Below, piece after piece: positions 24,104-32,013 of a DNA stretch of 59,581 bases (its first letter is position 1; each line of letters begins with the position of its first letter). Made by a program: the position numbers and the translations under genes. The stretch spans positions 1 to 59,581 of the forward strand of contig UQIY01000006.1 of the NCBI GenBank assembly GCA_900541195.1. The letters are read 5' to 3'. Below the pieces are notes generated by a model, which saw nothing but the letters and a program-made list of their open reading frames with translations, was not told where the DNA came from and made no database searches. Origin of the DNA: an uncultured Collinsella sp. GTDB taxonomy: Bacteria; Actinomycetota; Coriobacteriia; Coriobacteriales; Coriobacteriaceae.

Positions 24104-25207
24104 ATGAGGTACTTTATCGTTTCACATAATGCTGCGCTGGCGCTTTTGGCGCACATGCCGAACCCTCGATTCGGGGATTCGGAACCAGAGGTCGTGTCGA
24201 TTGCAGACGCCTGCGCGCTCTCGGATCAAGAAGCGCAGGAGGTTATCGATCGCTATGACCTGGGGATCGAAACGCTGGATTTGCTGGTGCCGTCGCGCGC
24301 CGACCGTCGGCGGAGCAAGCATGTTAAGACGCACCTGTGCACCAACGAGCTCCCGGCGGGTTCGTTTATCTCGCTGGGCCACTGGATGGGCGATCTGGAT
24401 GCATACGTGTGCTCTCCCGAGCTGGCGTTTTTGCAGGCTGCGCACGATGGCGATGCGGCAGAGGCCATCTATGCCGGCTATGCCATGACATCGGACTACC
24501 GGCTGGATAACCTTGCTCCCGGCGGGGTGACCAGCAGGGACGCAGGCATGCGCGATGGGAAGCTCACGACTAAGGAGCTCATCGCGGCGTACCTTGACCG
24601 GGCGTCAAAGGTGAGAGGCGCCGCCAAAGCAAAAGCGTTGCTTCCGTATGTGGTGGAGGGCTCGCGATCTCCAAGGGAGTCGGGGCTTTGCATGTTTATG
24701 TCGCTGCCTGCGCATTACGGCGGGCTTGCGCTGGGCAAGGCCGAGCTGAACAAGAAATACTATATTCGTGACGGTTACAACGATGGGCGCAACCGCAAAC
24801 TGCGCGTGTTGGAGCGCATGCCCGACATCACGCTTACGGCGAAAGCAGAGGTGGGCCTGGATAAAGTAAGGGCTAGCTTGCTGCCCGAGGTGCTTACCGC
24901 GCTGGTCGATTACGACAGCGACGCTATCCATGATGGAAGCGAGAAAATCCACAAGGATGCCGAGCGCCGCAACGAGCTGCAGATGCTCAATGGGGTCGCG
25001 TACTTTACGGTGACGACTGACCAGGCAAATGACTATGACAAGCTCGTCCGGCTGTGCGAGCGCATCCGACGGAAGCTGCATCGTCGCAAGCGGCCCATAT
25101 TTTACAAGCCCATGACTGAAGAAGCGCGATATTTGGCACAGGCGCGCGTCGAAACAAAGCGGTTTAAGCTCTGGCAGACCGTTATTGAGGCGCATCAGTA
25201 TTGGTAG
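24104..25207 (+). CDS. Hypothetical nuclease-like protein of a Coriobacteriia-type family
   Basis: 367 aa. It aligns by eye with the product of 49941-51014: a central SPELAFLQAA segment, then MFMSLPAHYGGLAL, and a C-terminal DYDSDAIHDGSEKIHKDAERR followed by AYFTVTTDQ, which has the order of a Vsr/DUF559-like fold. The acidic residues of the putative active site are only partly kept (DYDSD), so nuclease activity is uncertain. Its upstream region shares the TTTTGGTCAG motif with two other loci. Element A copy 2 follows directly. Confidence 0.55.
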   Translation: MRYFIVSHNAALALLAHMPNPRFGDSEPEVVSIADACALSDQEAQEVIDRYDLGIETLDLLVPSRADRRRSKHVKTHLCTNELPAGSFISLGHWMGDLDAYVCSPELAFLQAAHDGDAAEAIYAGYAMTSDYRLDNLAPGGVTSRDAGMRDGKLTTKELIAAYLDRASKVRGAAKAKALLPYVVEGSRSPRESGLCMFMSLPAHYGGLALGKAELNKKYYIRDGYNDGRNRKLRVLERMPDITLTAKAEVGLDKVRASLLPEVLTALVDYDSDAIHDGSEKIHKDAERRNELQMLNGVAYFTVTTDQANDYDKLVRLCERIRRKLHRRKRPIFYKPMTEEARYLAQARVETKRFKLWQTVIEAHQYW

Positions 25208-25243
25208 AGCGGGCCTTTGGCGGCGGAGGGGTGCTGCCGTATT

Positions 25244-25423
25244 GAAGGTGAATGGTTTCCCGCGAAGTGAACGAGCGTTTTTGGACCCCCGAAGCATCCA
25301 CACTTTTTGGCGCCAAAACCGCAGGATTCTAACGACAAAACCGCAGGAAATGAGCCGCCAAAAGTGTCGATGCTCTGGGGGTTCGTTTTGGCTCGTTCAC
25401 TTCGCGGGAAACCATTCACCTTC
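25244..25423. repeat. Long palindromic element A, copy 2
   Basis: A 180-bp element with perfect 33-bp outer arms (25244-25276 and 25391-25423), an inner stem starting CCCCCGAAGCATC and a loop with two CAAAACCGCAGGA copies. Relative to copy 1 (5188-5369), the outer arms differ at three base pairs, all compensated. Confidence 0.9.
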
Positions 25424-25468
25424 GATTTGCGGGCTGTCCGGATACGGCTACGAGGGTCACATTTGGGT

Positions 25469-25551
25469 CTGATCGGGGCGATCGTTAGGGTTGTTTGGGC
25501 GATTTTGGGCCTGATCGAGGCGATTGTCAGGGCTGTTGGGCGGCTTTGGGC
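25469..25551. repeat. Two-copy 42-bp imperfect tandem repeat
   Basis: CTGATCGGGGCGATCGTTAG-like sequence at 25469-25510 repeats at 25511-25551 with several substitutions and one deletion. The strand is G/T-rich with many GGG runs. It may be a decayed coding fragment or simple expansion; no gene is seen in 25424-25620. Confidence 0.6.
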
Positions 25552-25623
25552 GCAGTTGGGGTGGTTGCTGGCGTTGTTGAGGCGGCTTTGGCTGCTGCGG
25601 CGCCCGCTTGGCTTGGCGGCGTA

Positions 25624-25658
25624 AAACAAAACAGCTCAGAGGCGAAGCCTCTGAGCTG
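25624..25658 (-). terminator. Intrinsic terminator of tRNA-Val
   Basis: CAGCTCAGAGGC pairs with GCCTCTGAGCTG (25632-25658), followed on the minus strand by TTTTGTTTT. Confidence 0.9.
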
Positions 25659-25666
25659 CGAACATT

Positions 25667-25741
25667 TGGTGGGCGTTAGAAGATTTGAACTTCTGACCTC
25701 TTCCGTGTCAGGGAAGCGCTCTCCCCCTGAGCTAAACGCCC
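25667..25741 (-). tRNA. tRNA-Val (anticodon GAC)
   Basis: 75 nt including an encoded CCA. The acceptor stem GGGCGTT/AACGCCC, D arm GCTC/GAGC, anticodon arm CTTCC/GGAAG with loop CTGACAC (anticodon GAC), and T arm AGAAG/CTTCT with loop TTCAAAT all fold. It is flanked by its own promoter and terminator. tRNA genes are frequent integration sites, and the accessory island lies next to its 3' side, but no attachment-site repeat was found. Confidence 0.96.
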
Positions 25742-25770
25742 GATCAAGGGTGCGCGAGTGCGCAGGGAAT

Positions 25771-25799
25771 AATATAACGGAGCTCCCGCCCAGTGGCAA
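25771..25799 (-). promoter_or_regulatory. Promoter of tRNA-Val
   Basis: On the minus strand TTGCCA (25799-25794) and TATATT (25776-25771) are 17 bp apart, about 30 bp before the tRNA. Confidence 0.7.
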
Positions 25800-25905
25800 G
25801 AACTATTTTTTAAAAAGCGGCGATTTGCGACCCTATCCGCCCCGATGTAGCGCGAACAGCACGCGGAAAGTCGCGTTTGTACCCCCGACGAACAGCACAT
25901 TCGCG

Positions 25906-25911
25906 TAGAAT
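25906..25911 (+). promoter_or_regulatory. Candidate -10 (TAGAAT) of the exported-protein operon
   Basis: TAGAAT lies 61 bp before the start codon of exported-protein gene 3. No -35 is seen at normal spacing. Confidence 0.35.
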
Positions 25912-25971
25912 AACTCCATTATGGGCAAATGGTGTCCAGGCAGTTTACAACACGGCATCTGGGGGAGGGGC

Positions 25972-26856
25972 ATGTCGGACGCGCGTTCGCTGCAAAAACA
26001 GTTCAATCGCATGCTCGCCACGTTGCTGGTGGCCCTTGCTGTTGCCGGAGCTGTAACGTACGCCTGGTACATCTACAACGCCAACCGTCATATCACCGAC
26101 GTCAAGATGGCCGCGGGCACGGGCGTTACCTTCCTTATCTCCAACGAGTACGACGGCGAATACAAAACCAATGCCGGCCTGAACTTTGCGGGCCTGCTCG
26201 ATCCCGTCTCGACCGACAACGTGCTCAACGGCTTCCAAAAGGTAACGGGCTTTACCGGCGGAACCACGCAGGACTCGCTGTTTGCCAGCGTGTTTGGCAC
26301 GGCCGAGCATTCCGACTACTACAAGACCTCCCTGTACCTGGCCACCAGCTCGGCCGCGACCGACGTGTACCTGTCGGGCATCGACTTTACCGAGCAGGAT
26401 CCGGCAAACCCCATCTCCACCGCCCTGCGCGTGGGGCTGGTCGCCTATGCTCCAGGGCAGGGCGATACCGTTACGGGCCAGTACGTCTTTGAGGTCTCGG
26501 GCGAGCGCAATCCCCAAGCGCGCTACAACACGCTCGACGGCAAGGATGCCGGCGAAAACGAGCAGAACCATCTGGTGCTCGACAGCAGCCGCTCCGACGG
26601 CGCCACGGTCCATTTTGACCAGCTGACCAGCGCAAACTTCTGCGACTACAACGAAGACACCGGCATCGTGAGCCTCAAGGAGGCCACGACCAAGATCTGC
26701 AGCCTGCCAGCCGCCGCCAAGGGCGCCGACCGTAGCACGCCCGTGCGCGTGGATGTGTACGTGTGGCTGGAAGGCTGCGACCCCGACTGCACCAACAACC
26801 TAGTCGCCACCAGCCTGCAATCGCTGGCGCTGCGCTTTGCCGGCAAACGTTCGTAA
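25972..26856 (+). CDS. SipW-type exported protein 3
   Basis: 294 aa. The N-terminus (MSDARSLQKQFNRM, a hydrophobic helix, then AVTYAWYIYNAN) is a SipW-type signal peptide. The mature part is beta-rich. It ends in VYVWLEGCDPDCTNNL, the full C-terminal family motif, then LALRFAG. The start is the ATG behind GGGGGAGGGGC; a longer in-frame reading from 25921 is less likely. It is the first gene of a tight run of four relatives leading into a signal peptidase gene, with 11-13 bp gaps. Confidence 0.8.
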   Translation: MSDARSLQKQFNRMLATLLVALAVAGAVTYAWYIYNANRHITDVKMAAGTGVTFLISNEYDGEYKTNAGLNFAGLLDPVSTDNVLNGFQKVTGFTGGTTQDSLFASVFGTAEHSDYYKTSLYLATSSAATDVYLSGIDFTEQDPANPISTALRVGLVAYAPGQGDTVTGQYVFEVSGERNPQARYNTLDGKDAGENEQNHLVLDSSRSDGATVHFDQLTSANFCDYNEDTGIVSLKEATTKICSLPAAAKGADRSTPVRVDVYVWLEGCDPDCTNNLVATSLQSLALRFAGKRS

Positions 26857-26867
26857 GGGGGCTAGGG

Positions 26868-27704
26868 ATGAGTGCATCGAACACCAAAGATATCCTGGGC
26901 TCGCGCCGTCGCATGGTTGCCGCGGCCGCATGGATGTTGGTGCTGGTAGCCGCCCTGAGCGCCGCCACCTACGCCTGGTTTAGCAACTCGCGCTACACCA
27001 ACGTGACGCCCGTGGCGCATACGGTAAGCGATGAGAGCTCCGATCTGCAGATTGGCCTTTCGGCCAACGGGCCCTGGGACACGACGGCCACGCTTGCCGC
27101 CGCTGACAAGACGCTCTATCCCATCTCGACGTCAGACCTTGCCCGCTTTTGGCGCGGCACGTTCCAAAACGCCGCGGGCATCACGACCGACTACGCCGAC
27201 TGCACCGCGCAGCTGGACGGATATGCTCTTTCGGGGACGCTGTACCTTAAGGGCGGCGACAGCGCGCTCAACGTGTACCTGTATCCGGGCCAGATGAGCG
27301 TGACGAGCGACCCGCAGCTGCTGGCCGCGCTGCGCCTGGGTCTGATAATTACGACCCAGTCGGGTACGCAAACGCATATCTTTACCTGCGACGACCTGGG
27401 CAGCACCGCGGGTGCCACTAGCAGGCGCACCACCGCGCAGGACGGCGTGGCTGTGGCAGCGGGCGCCTCGGGCTGGACCTACACCGCCGACCCTGCGCGC
27501 TCCATAAGCGCCTACAGCATGGACGGCACCGGCGACACGCCCACGGCGCGCGCGGGCGCCACGCCCATCTGCACGCTGGCCGCCAACGAGGTGGCAAGCG
27601 TTCGCTACGTTGTGTACATGGAAGGCTGCGACGCCAATTGCATCGACGAGGCCCAGGCCCGCGATGTGGTGCTGCAGCTTGCCTTTGCCGCGGCCAAGGC
27701 ATAA
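26868..27704 (+). CDS. SipW-type exported protein 4
   Basis: 278 aa. SRRRMVAAAAWMLV, a hydrophobic helix and SAATYAWFSNSR form the signal region. The mature domain begins with a segment conserved among the four neighbours (LYPISTSDLARFW) and ends with YVVYMEGCDANCIDEA and a last hydrophobic strand. It starts 11 bp after the preceding stop, behind GGGGGCTAGGG. Probably a subunit or modifier of the same surface structure; no enzyme motif is seen. Confidence 0.8.
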   Translation: MSASNTKDILGSRRRMVAAAAWMLVLVAALSAATYAWFSNSRYTNVTPVAHTVSDESSDLQIGLSANGPWDTTATLAAADKTLYPISTSDLARFWRGTFQNAAGITTDYADCTAQLDGYALSGTLYLKGGDSALNVYLYPGQMSVTSDPQLLAALRLGLIITTQSGTQTHIFTCDDLGSTAGATSRRTTAQDGVAVAAGASGWTYTADPARSISAYSMDGTGDTPTARAGATPICTLAANEVASVRYVVYMEGCDANCIDEAQARDVVLQLAFAAAKA

Positions 27705-27717
27705 GGGGGCGAGCGAT

Positions 27718-28674
27718 ATGGAAGATCAGAGGTGTATGCCAGCAGATAACTGCGAGGGCAAAACCCAGAATACGGACCCCGCGGTCTCCTCCAGCGCCGT
27801 CACCCGCCGCCACGTCCGCCGCGCGCGTGCCTACATCGCGCTCGTTATGGTGGCGCTCGCCGCCACTTTGGGTGCCGCAACCTACGCCTGGTTTACCAAC
27901 AACATGAAGGTCAACACCAACTCGGTGAGCGTGCACAGCGACACGTCCAAGCTGGTGCTGGAGCTGGGTGACGCCGACCGCGGCAGCTGGTCGCAGCAGG
28001 GCGACGTTTCCCTAACTTCCACCGCGAACGGCGCCGTGACGCTCTACCCGGTCTCGACCTTTGACCTCAACGGCTTTGCTGCCTGTGCGCAAAACAACTC
28101 TGCCGGCGATGCCACAGTGTTTGAGCAGGCAAAAGACAACGGCTCCGCGTTCTACCACGGCTGGATCGACCTGCGCCCCACCATTACCGGAACGGGCGCC
28201 AGCAAAGTAAAGGGCAAGGTCAACTTGTATCTGGCCGAGTCGCTGGTTCCGCAGGGTGCCGACGCCGAGCTGCTGCGCGCGGCCCGCGTGGGCGTCAAGA
28301 TCTCGAGCGGCGGCCAGGTGCTCGCCGCCAACATCTTTGAGCTCGACAGTTCCGACAGCGGCCATCGCGGCGAGCATCCTACGACCGCCCCGGCTGGCCT
28401 TGCCGGCTACGCCGATGGCATGCTTCTGGGCTGGCAAAACGGCCAGCTTGCTTGCGGTGCCAACGTAACGCAGGACCCGGCCGCCTTTACCCTGGACGCC
28501 GGCGAGGCTGCCGAGCGCCCGCAAAACTCGCTCGCCACGCTGGCGCTGGGCCAGACCTATCGCCTGGACATCTATTACTACATCGAGGGCACCGACCCCG
28601 ATAGCGCCGACTACCTGCATCAAGACCCGGGCACCCTGCACCTGGCCCTCTTTGCGACCTTGGACGGTGAGTAG
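27718..28674 (+). CDS. SipW-type exported protein 5
   Basis: 318 aa. An unusually long N-terminal region (about 35 residues, with Cys and acidic residues) precedes the basic stretch RRHVRRAR, the hydrophobic helix and GAATYAWFTNNM. The mature part contains TLYPVSTFDLNGFA, aligning with LYPISTSDLARFW of protein 4. The C-terminal motif is degenerate: IYYYIEGTDPDSADYL, with Ser in place of Cys. Start behind AAGGGGGCGAGCG. Confidence 0.78.
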   Translation: MEDQRCMPADNCEGKTQNTDPAVSSSAVTRRHVRRARAYIALVMVALAATLGAATYAWFTNNMKVNTNSVSVHSDTSKLVLELGDADRGSWSQQGDVSLTSTANGAVTLYPVSTFDLNGFAACAQNNSAGDATVFEQAKDNGSAFYHGWIDLRPTITGTGASKVKGKVNLYLAESLVPQGADAELLRAARVGVKISSGGQVLAANIFELDSSDSGHRGEHPTTAPAGLAGYADGMLLGWQNGQLACGANVTQDPAAFTLDAGEAAERPQNSLATLALGQTYRLDIYYYIEGTDPDSADYLHQDPGTLHLALFATLDGE

Positions 28675-28676
28675 CC

Positions 28677-29480
28677 ATGACGCGTAAGCAACCCGCCGCC
28701 AACTGCACGCCCGCCACCGGCAAGCCCAATGCCGCCGCGCCCGCCGACACCGACCTGCGCCGCAAGCTCACCACCACCGTGGTGCTGGTGCTGTTTGCCC
28801 TGGTAGCGATAGCCATGGCAACCTTTGCCTGGTTTTCCATCGCCGATAGCGCCAAGACCCGCATGCTTATGATCGACGCCAACGCCGACGGTTCGCTACG
28901 CTTTGACCTGGACGGGCACGCCACATTCGACGAATACGTGCACAGCTTGGGCTTCGACCAGATCTCGGCGCGCATCGCCAGCGAAAAGGGCGTGGACATC
29001 GATGCGTCCAAGCTCAAGCCCGTCACCACGAGCGACTACCAGACCTTCACCTTCGAAGACGGTTCCACCGCCGACCCCGCCACCGGCGCTTACCTGGAGT
29101 TCACGTTGCACTTTATGAGCAGCACGGACCTGCGCGTTCGCCTGACCGGCCAGGACGGCGACAACGGCGCATCCGGCACGCGGTTTAGCTCCGACACGCA
29201 GGGTATGGCCAGCGCCATGCGCATGAGTTTTACCGCCGACGGTCATACCTGGGTCTACAACCCCAACGGGGGTGGCGGCTCGTCCGGCGCTGCCACGGTC
29301 TTTGGGCTCGACTCGGGCACGGCCACCGCGGCCAGCGACATGTTCGACCTCATAAAAGATACGGATAAGCCGGTAACCGTTCGCATATGGCTCGAGGGAA
29401 CGGACCCAAATTGCACTAATATGCTAAAGGGAGCTAACTATTCGGTTTCGATGCGCTTTAAGGGCATCGAGGAACAGTAG
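28677..29480 (+). CDS. SipW-type exported protein 6
   Basis: 267 aa. An N-terminal region of about 30 residues, then a hydrophobic helix and AMATFAWFSIAD. The mature domain is shorter than its neighbours and includes LEFTLHFMSSTDLRVRLTG. The end VRIWLEGTDPNCTNML has the full family motif. The start is 2 bp after the preceding stop, so translation is coupled. It is followed by 60 bp and then the first signal peptidase gene. Confidence 0.8.
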   Translation: MTRKQPAANCTPATGKPNAAAPADTDLRRKLTTTVVLVLFALVAIAMATFAWFSIADSAKTRMLMIDANADGSLRFDLDGHATFDEYVHSLGFDQISARIASEKGVDIDASKLKPVTTSDYQTFTFEDGSTADPATGAYLEFTLHFMSSTDLRVRLTGQDGDNGASGTRFSSDTQGMASAMRMSFTADGHTWVYNPNGGGGSSGAATVFGLDSGTATAASDMFDLIKDTDKPVTVRIWLEGTDPNCTNMLKGANYSVSMRFKGIEEQ

Positions 29481-29540
29481 ATATGCACGGCGGCCGCCGG
29501 GCCGCGCACGACCTAGACAGACACGGTAGTAAGGGACATC

Positions 29541-30287
29541 ATGCAATCTGTTAAAAAAGTCGCATCCATCGCGTTGAGTGTCGTCATGTGGATCATCATC
29601 CTGGTGGCGGCCCTATATGCGTTTACCACGCTCGCCACGCGCGAGGACGGCAGCGTCTCTGACATCGCCGGCTTCACCCCGCTCGCCGTGCAGTCCGACT
29701 CCATGGCGCCCACGTTTAACAACGGCGACCTCATCATCATCCAAAAGTGCGACACCTCCAAGCTCGAGGTGGGCGACATCGTGACGTTCCATACCATCAT
29801 CGACAACGAGTACGCGCTCAACACGCACCGCATCGCCGCCATCGACGAGGTCAACGGCATGCGCAGCTTTACCACCAAGGGCGACAACAACGACGTGGCC
29901 GATACGCACATCATCAGCGACGGCGACATCGTGGGCAAGTACCTGTTCGCGTTGCCGCAGATGGGCAAGGTCATGGACTTCCTGTCCAGCTCCATGGGCT
30001 TCCTCATTGTGATCGTGCTGCCCATGCTGTTGTTCTTTATCTACCAGGTGTATCACCTCATCGTGGTGGGCATGAACCTCAAGCGCGCTATGGCCGAGGA
30101 GGACCGCCTGGCCGCCGCGGCTGCCATCGTGGACGCCGAGGGCAAGGGCGATACCACCATCACGGCCGATAACGCCGCCGAGCAGCTCGCCCAGGCCGAG
30201 GCCAAGCTCGAGGAAGCCCGCCGTCTGAAGGCCGAGGCCGAGGCGGCGATGAGCGCGACCAAGCAGGAGGGTACCGACGGTGAGTGA
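29541..30287 (+). CDS. SipW-type signal peptidase I (S26B) 1
   Basis: 248 aa. An N-terminal membrane segment, then the catalytic serine in QSDSMAPTF (Ser54) and the box around NTHRI with His96 in place of the lysine of ordinary type I peptidases: this is the Ser-His S26B group that includes Bacillus SipW. A second membrane segment (FLIVIVLPMLLFFIYQVY) is followed by an Ala/Glu-rich cytoplasmic tail. It should cleave the ATYAWF-type signal peptides of the upstream genes. Its end overlaps the AAA+ gene by 8 nt. Confidence 0.9.
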   Translation: MQSVKKVASIALSVVMWIIILVAALYAFTTLATREDGSVSDIAGFTPLAVQSDSMAPTFNNGDLIIIQKCDTSKLEVGDIVTFHTIIDNEYALNTHRIAAIDEVNGMRSFTTKGDNNDVADTHIISDGDIVGKYLFALPQMGKVMDFLSSSMGFLIVIVLPMLLFFIYQVYHLIVVGMNLKRAMAEEDRLAAAAAIVDAEGKGDTTITADNAAEQLAQAEAKLEEARRLKAEAEAAMSATKQEGTDGE

Positions 30288-31914
30288 GTTTCTGGGATTT
30301 GCCTGGGAGCTGCTGGCAAAGGTCGTCTACAACGTCGTTGCCGTCGTGAGCTCCATCCTTAATCTGCTGGTGTTTGGCTGGGTTGAGTACTTCAGCATCT
30401 TTATGACCTACTTCACCACGTTTGACCTGGTGGGCAAGATCGGCGCGGTCATTCTGTTTGCCATGCTCATCGCGGTCCCCGTGCTGATCGTGGCTATTCT
30501 GGTTCACCGCTACCGCATCAACCGTCGCCTGCATCGCGACGACACGTCCAACAAAGCGCTCTATCGCGAGATCGGCCGCCTGAACAAGCAGGTGCTCGAC
30601 CTTATGGACGAGAAAAACAAGCTGCTGGCGCTCAAGGTCAATGCCATGGGCGGCACCAAGCAGATTCCGTACGTGGGCGCCTCGGCCCTGGCCGACGATC
30701 ACCTGCCCACGGTGGGCAACGTGGTGGGCGCCGCTACGGGCGCCGGTGCGCCTGCGGGCGAGGGCGCCACGGCCGCCATGGCCAAGGCCACCGTCGAGGC
30801 CAAGACCCTTGCCGAGGAAAAAGAGATCGCCCAGGCCAACCGCTTCCCCAAGCTGTCCCTTGTGGACCTTAAGTACCGCGACTGGGAGCCCCCGGTCTAC
30901 GACGATGCCATCTCGCTGGAGGACTTTGTCGACAGCTTCCGCGCGTTCGCCTGCAGCCAGATGAAGCTCTACTACACGCCCGAGGTCATCCGCCGCTTTG
31001 TGGCCGGCATGGCCGCCTCCAAGCTGCTGATTCTGGAGGGCATTTCGGGTACCGGTAAGACGTCGCTGCCATACAGCTTTAGCCGCTATCTGGACAACCC
31101 CGCAACCATCGTGTCGGTGCAGCCGAGTTTTCGCGATCGCACCGAGGTGCTGGGCTACTTCAACGAGTTTTCCAAGCGCTTTAACGAGACAGAGTTCCTC
31201 CGTGCCGTGTACGAGGCGGGGCTGCGCCAGGACCCGTCCATGATCGTGCTCGACGAGATGAACCTCGCCCGCGTGGAGTACTACTTTGCCGAGATCCTGT
31301 CGGTGCTCGAGATGCCCAGCCACGACGAGTGGGTGCTCGACCTGGTGCCTACCCAGTGGGCCGCCGACCCCAAGGGTCTGCACGACGGAAAGCTCACCAT
31401 TCCCGACAGCCTGTGGTTTATCGGCACGGCCAACAACGACGACTCCACCTTTACCATCACGGACAAGGTGTACGACCGTGCGATTCCCATCGAGCTCAAC
31501 GAGCGCGCCGACGCGTTTGAGTGCGAGCCGCACGAGCGCGTGCACGTGACGGCCGACCACCTGCAGTATCTGTTCCAGAAGGCCAAGGTCGAGTACGTGA
31601 TCGATGACGATCTGCTCGAGAAGATGCACAAGCTGGACCAGTACCTGCAGACCCGCTTTAAGCTGGCCTTTGGCAACCGTATCATCAAGCAGATGTACGA
31701 CTTTATCCCCGTGTACGTGGCGTGCGGCGGCACCGAGTTGGGCGGCATGGACTACATCATCGCCCGCAAGGTGCTCAAGAAGTTTGAGTCCATGAACGTG
31801 AGCTTTGTGCGCGACGAGATGAAGGGCCTGATCGAGTACATCGAGAAGACCTTTGGCGAGGGCGGCCTGCCCGATTCCGTCATGTATCTGCAGCGGATTC
31901 AGAACTTCTACTAA
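30280..31914 (+). CDS. Membrane-tethered McrB-clade AAA+ protein
   Basis: 544 aa. Two N-terminal membrane segments (about residues 10-35 and 48-75) precede a short coiled coil and a Gly/Ala linker; the AAA+ core faces the cytoplasm. Walker A is GISGTGKTS (from residue 254), Walker B with MIVLDEMNLA (from about 321) and FIGTANNDDS where McrB proteins have TMNxxDR. The core is that of McrB NTPases, but the GTP-linked signature is altered, so ATP is the more likely fuel. GTG start behind AGGAGG, overlapping the signal peptidase gene. No McrC or nuclease is adjacent. Confidence 0.8.
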   Translation: MSEFLGFAWELLAKVVYNVVAVVSSILNLLVFGWVEYFSIFMTYFTTFDLVGKIGAVILFAMLIAVPVLIVAILVHRYRINRRLHRDDTSNKALYREIGRLNKQVLDLMDEKNKLLALKVNAMGGTKQIPYVGASALADDHLPTVGNVVGAATGAGAPAGEGATAAMAKATVEAKTLAEEKEIAQANRFPKLSLVDLKYRDWEPPVYDDAISLEDFVDSFRAFACSQMKLYYTPEVIRRFVAGMAASKLLILEGISGTGKTSLPYSFSRYLDNPATIVSVQPSFRDRTEVLGYFNEFSKRFNETEFLRAVYEAGLRQDPSMIVLDEMNLARVEYYFAEILSVLEMPSHDEWVLDLVPTQWAADPKGLHDGKLTIPDSLWFIGTANNDDSTFTITDKVYDRAIPIELNERADAFECEPHERVHVTADHLQYLFQKAKVEYVIDDDLLEKMHKLDQYLQTRFKLAFGNRIIKQMYDFIPVYVACGGTELGGMDYIIARKVLKKFESMNVSFVRDEMKGLIEYIEKTFGEGGLPDSVMYLQRIQNFY

Positions 31915-32013
31915 TGCCGTAAGCGCGGGACGTGGGACAAGACAATCAGTAGCGTTTGCCCAGTGTGGTGTCGTCACGCCCCTTACCGATCGATCCAACC
32001 TATGGAGTAACCC

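Noticed and set aside
25667..25971. An integrase attachment site at tRNA-Val
   Set aside because: No direct repeat of the tRNA 3' end and no integrase gene are seen in the window.
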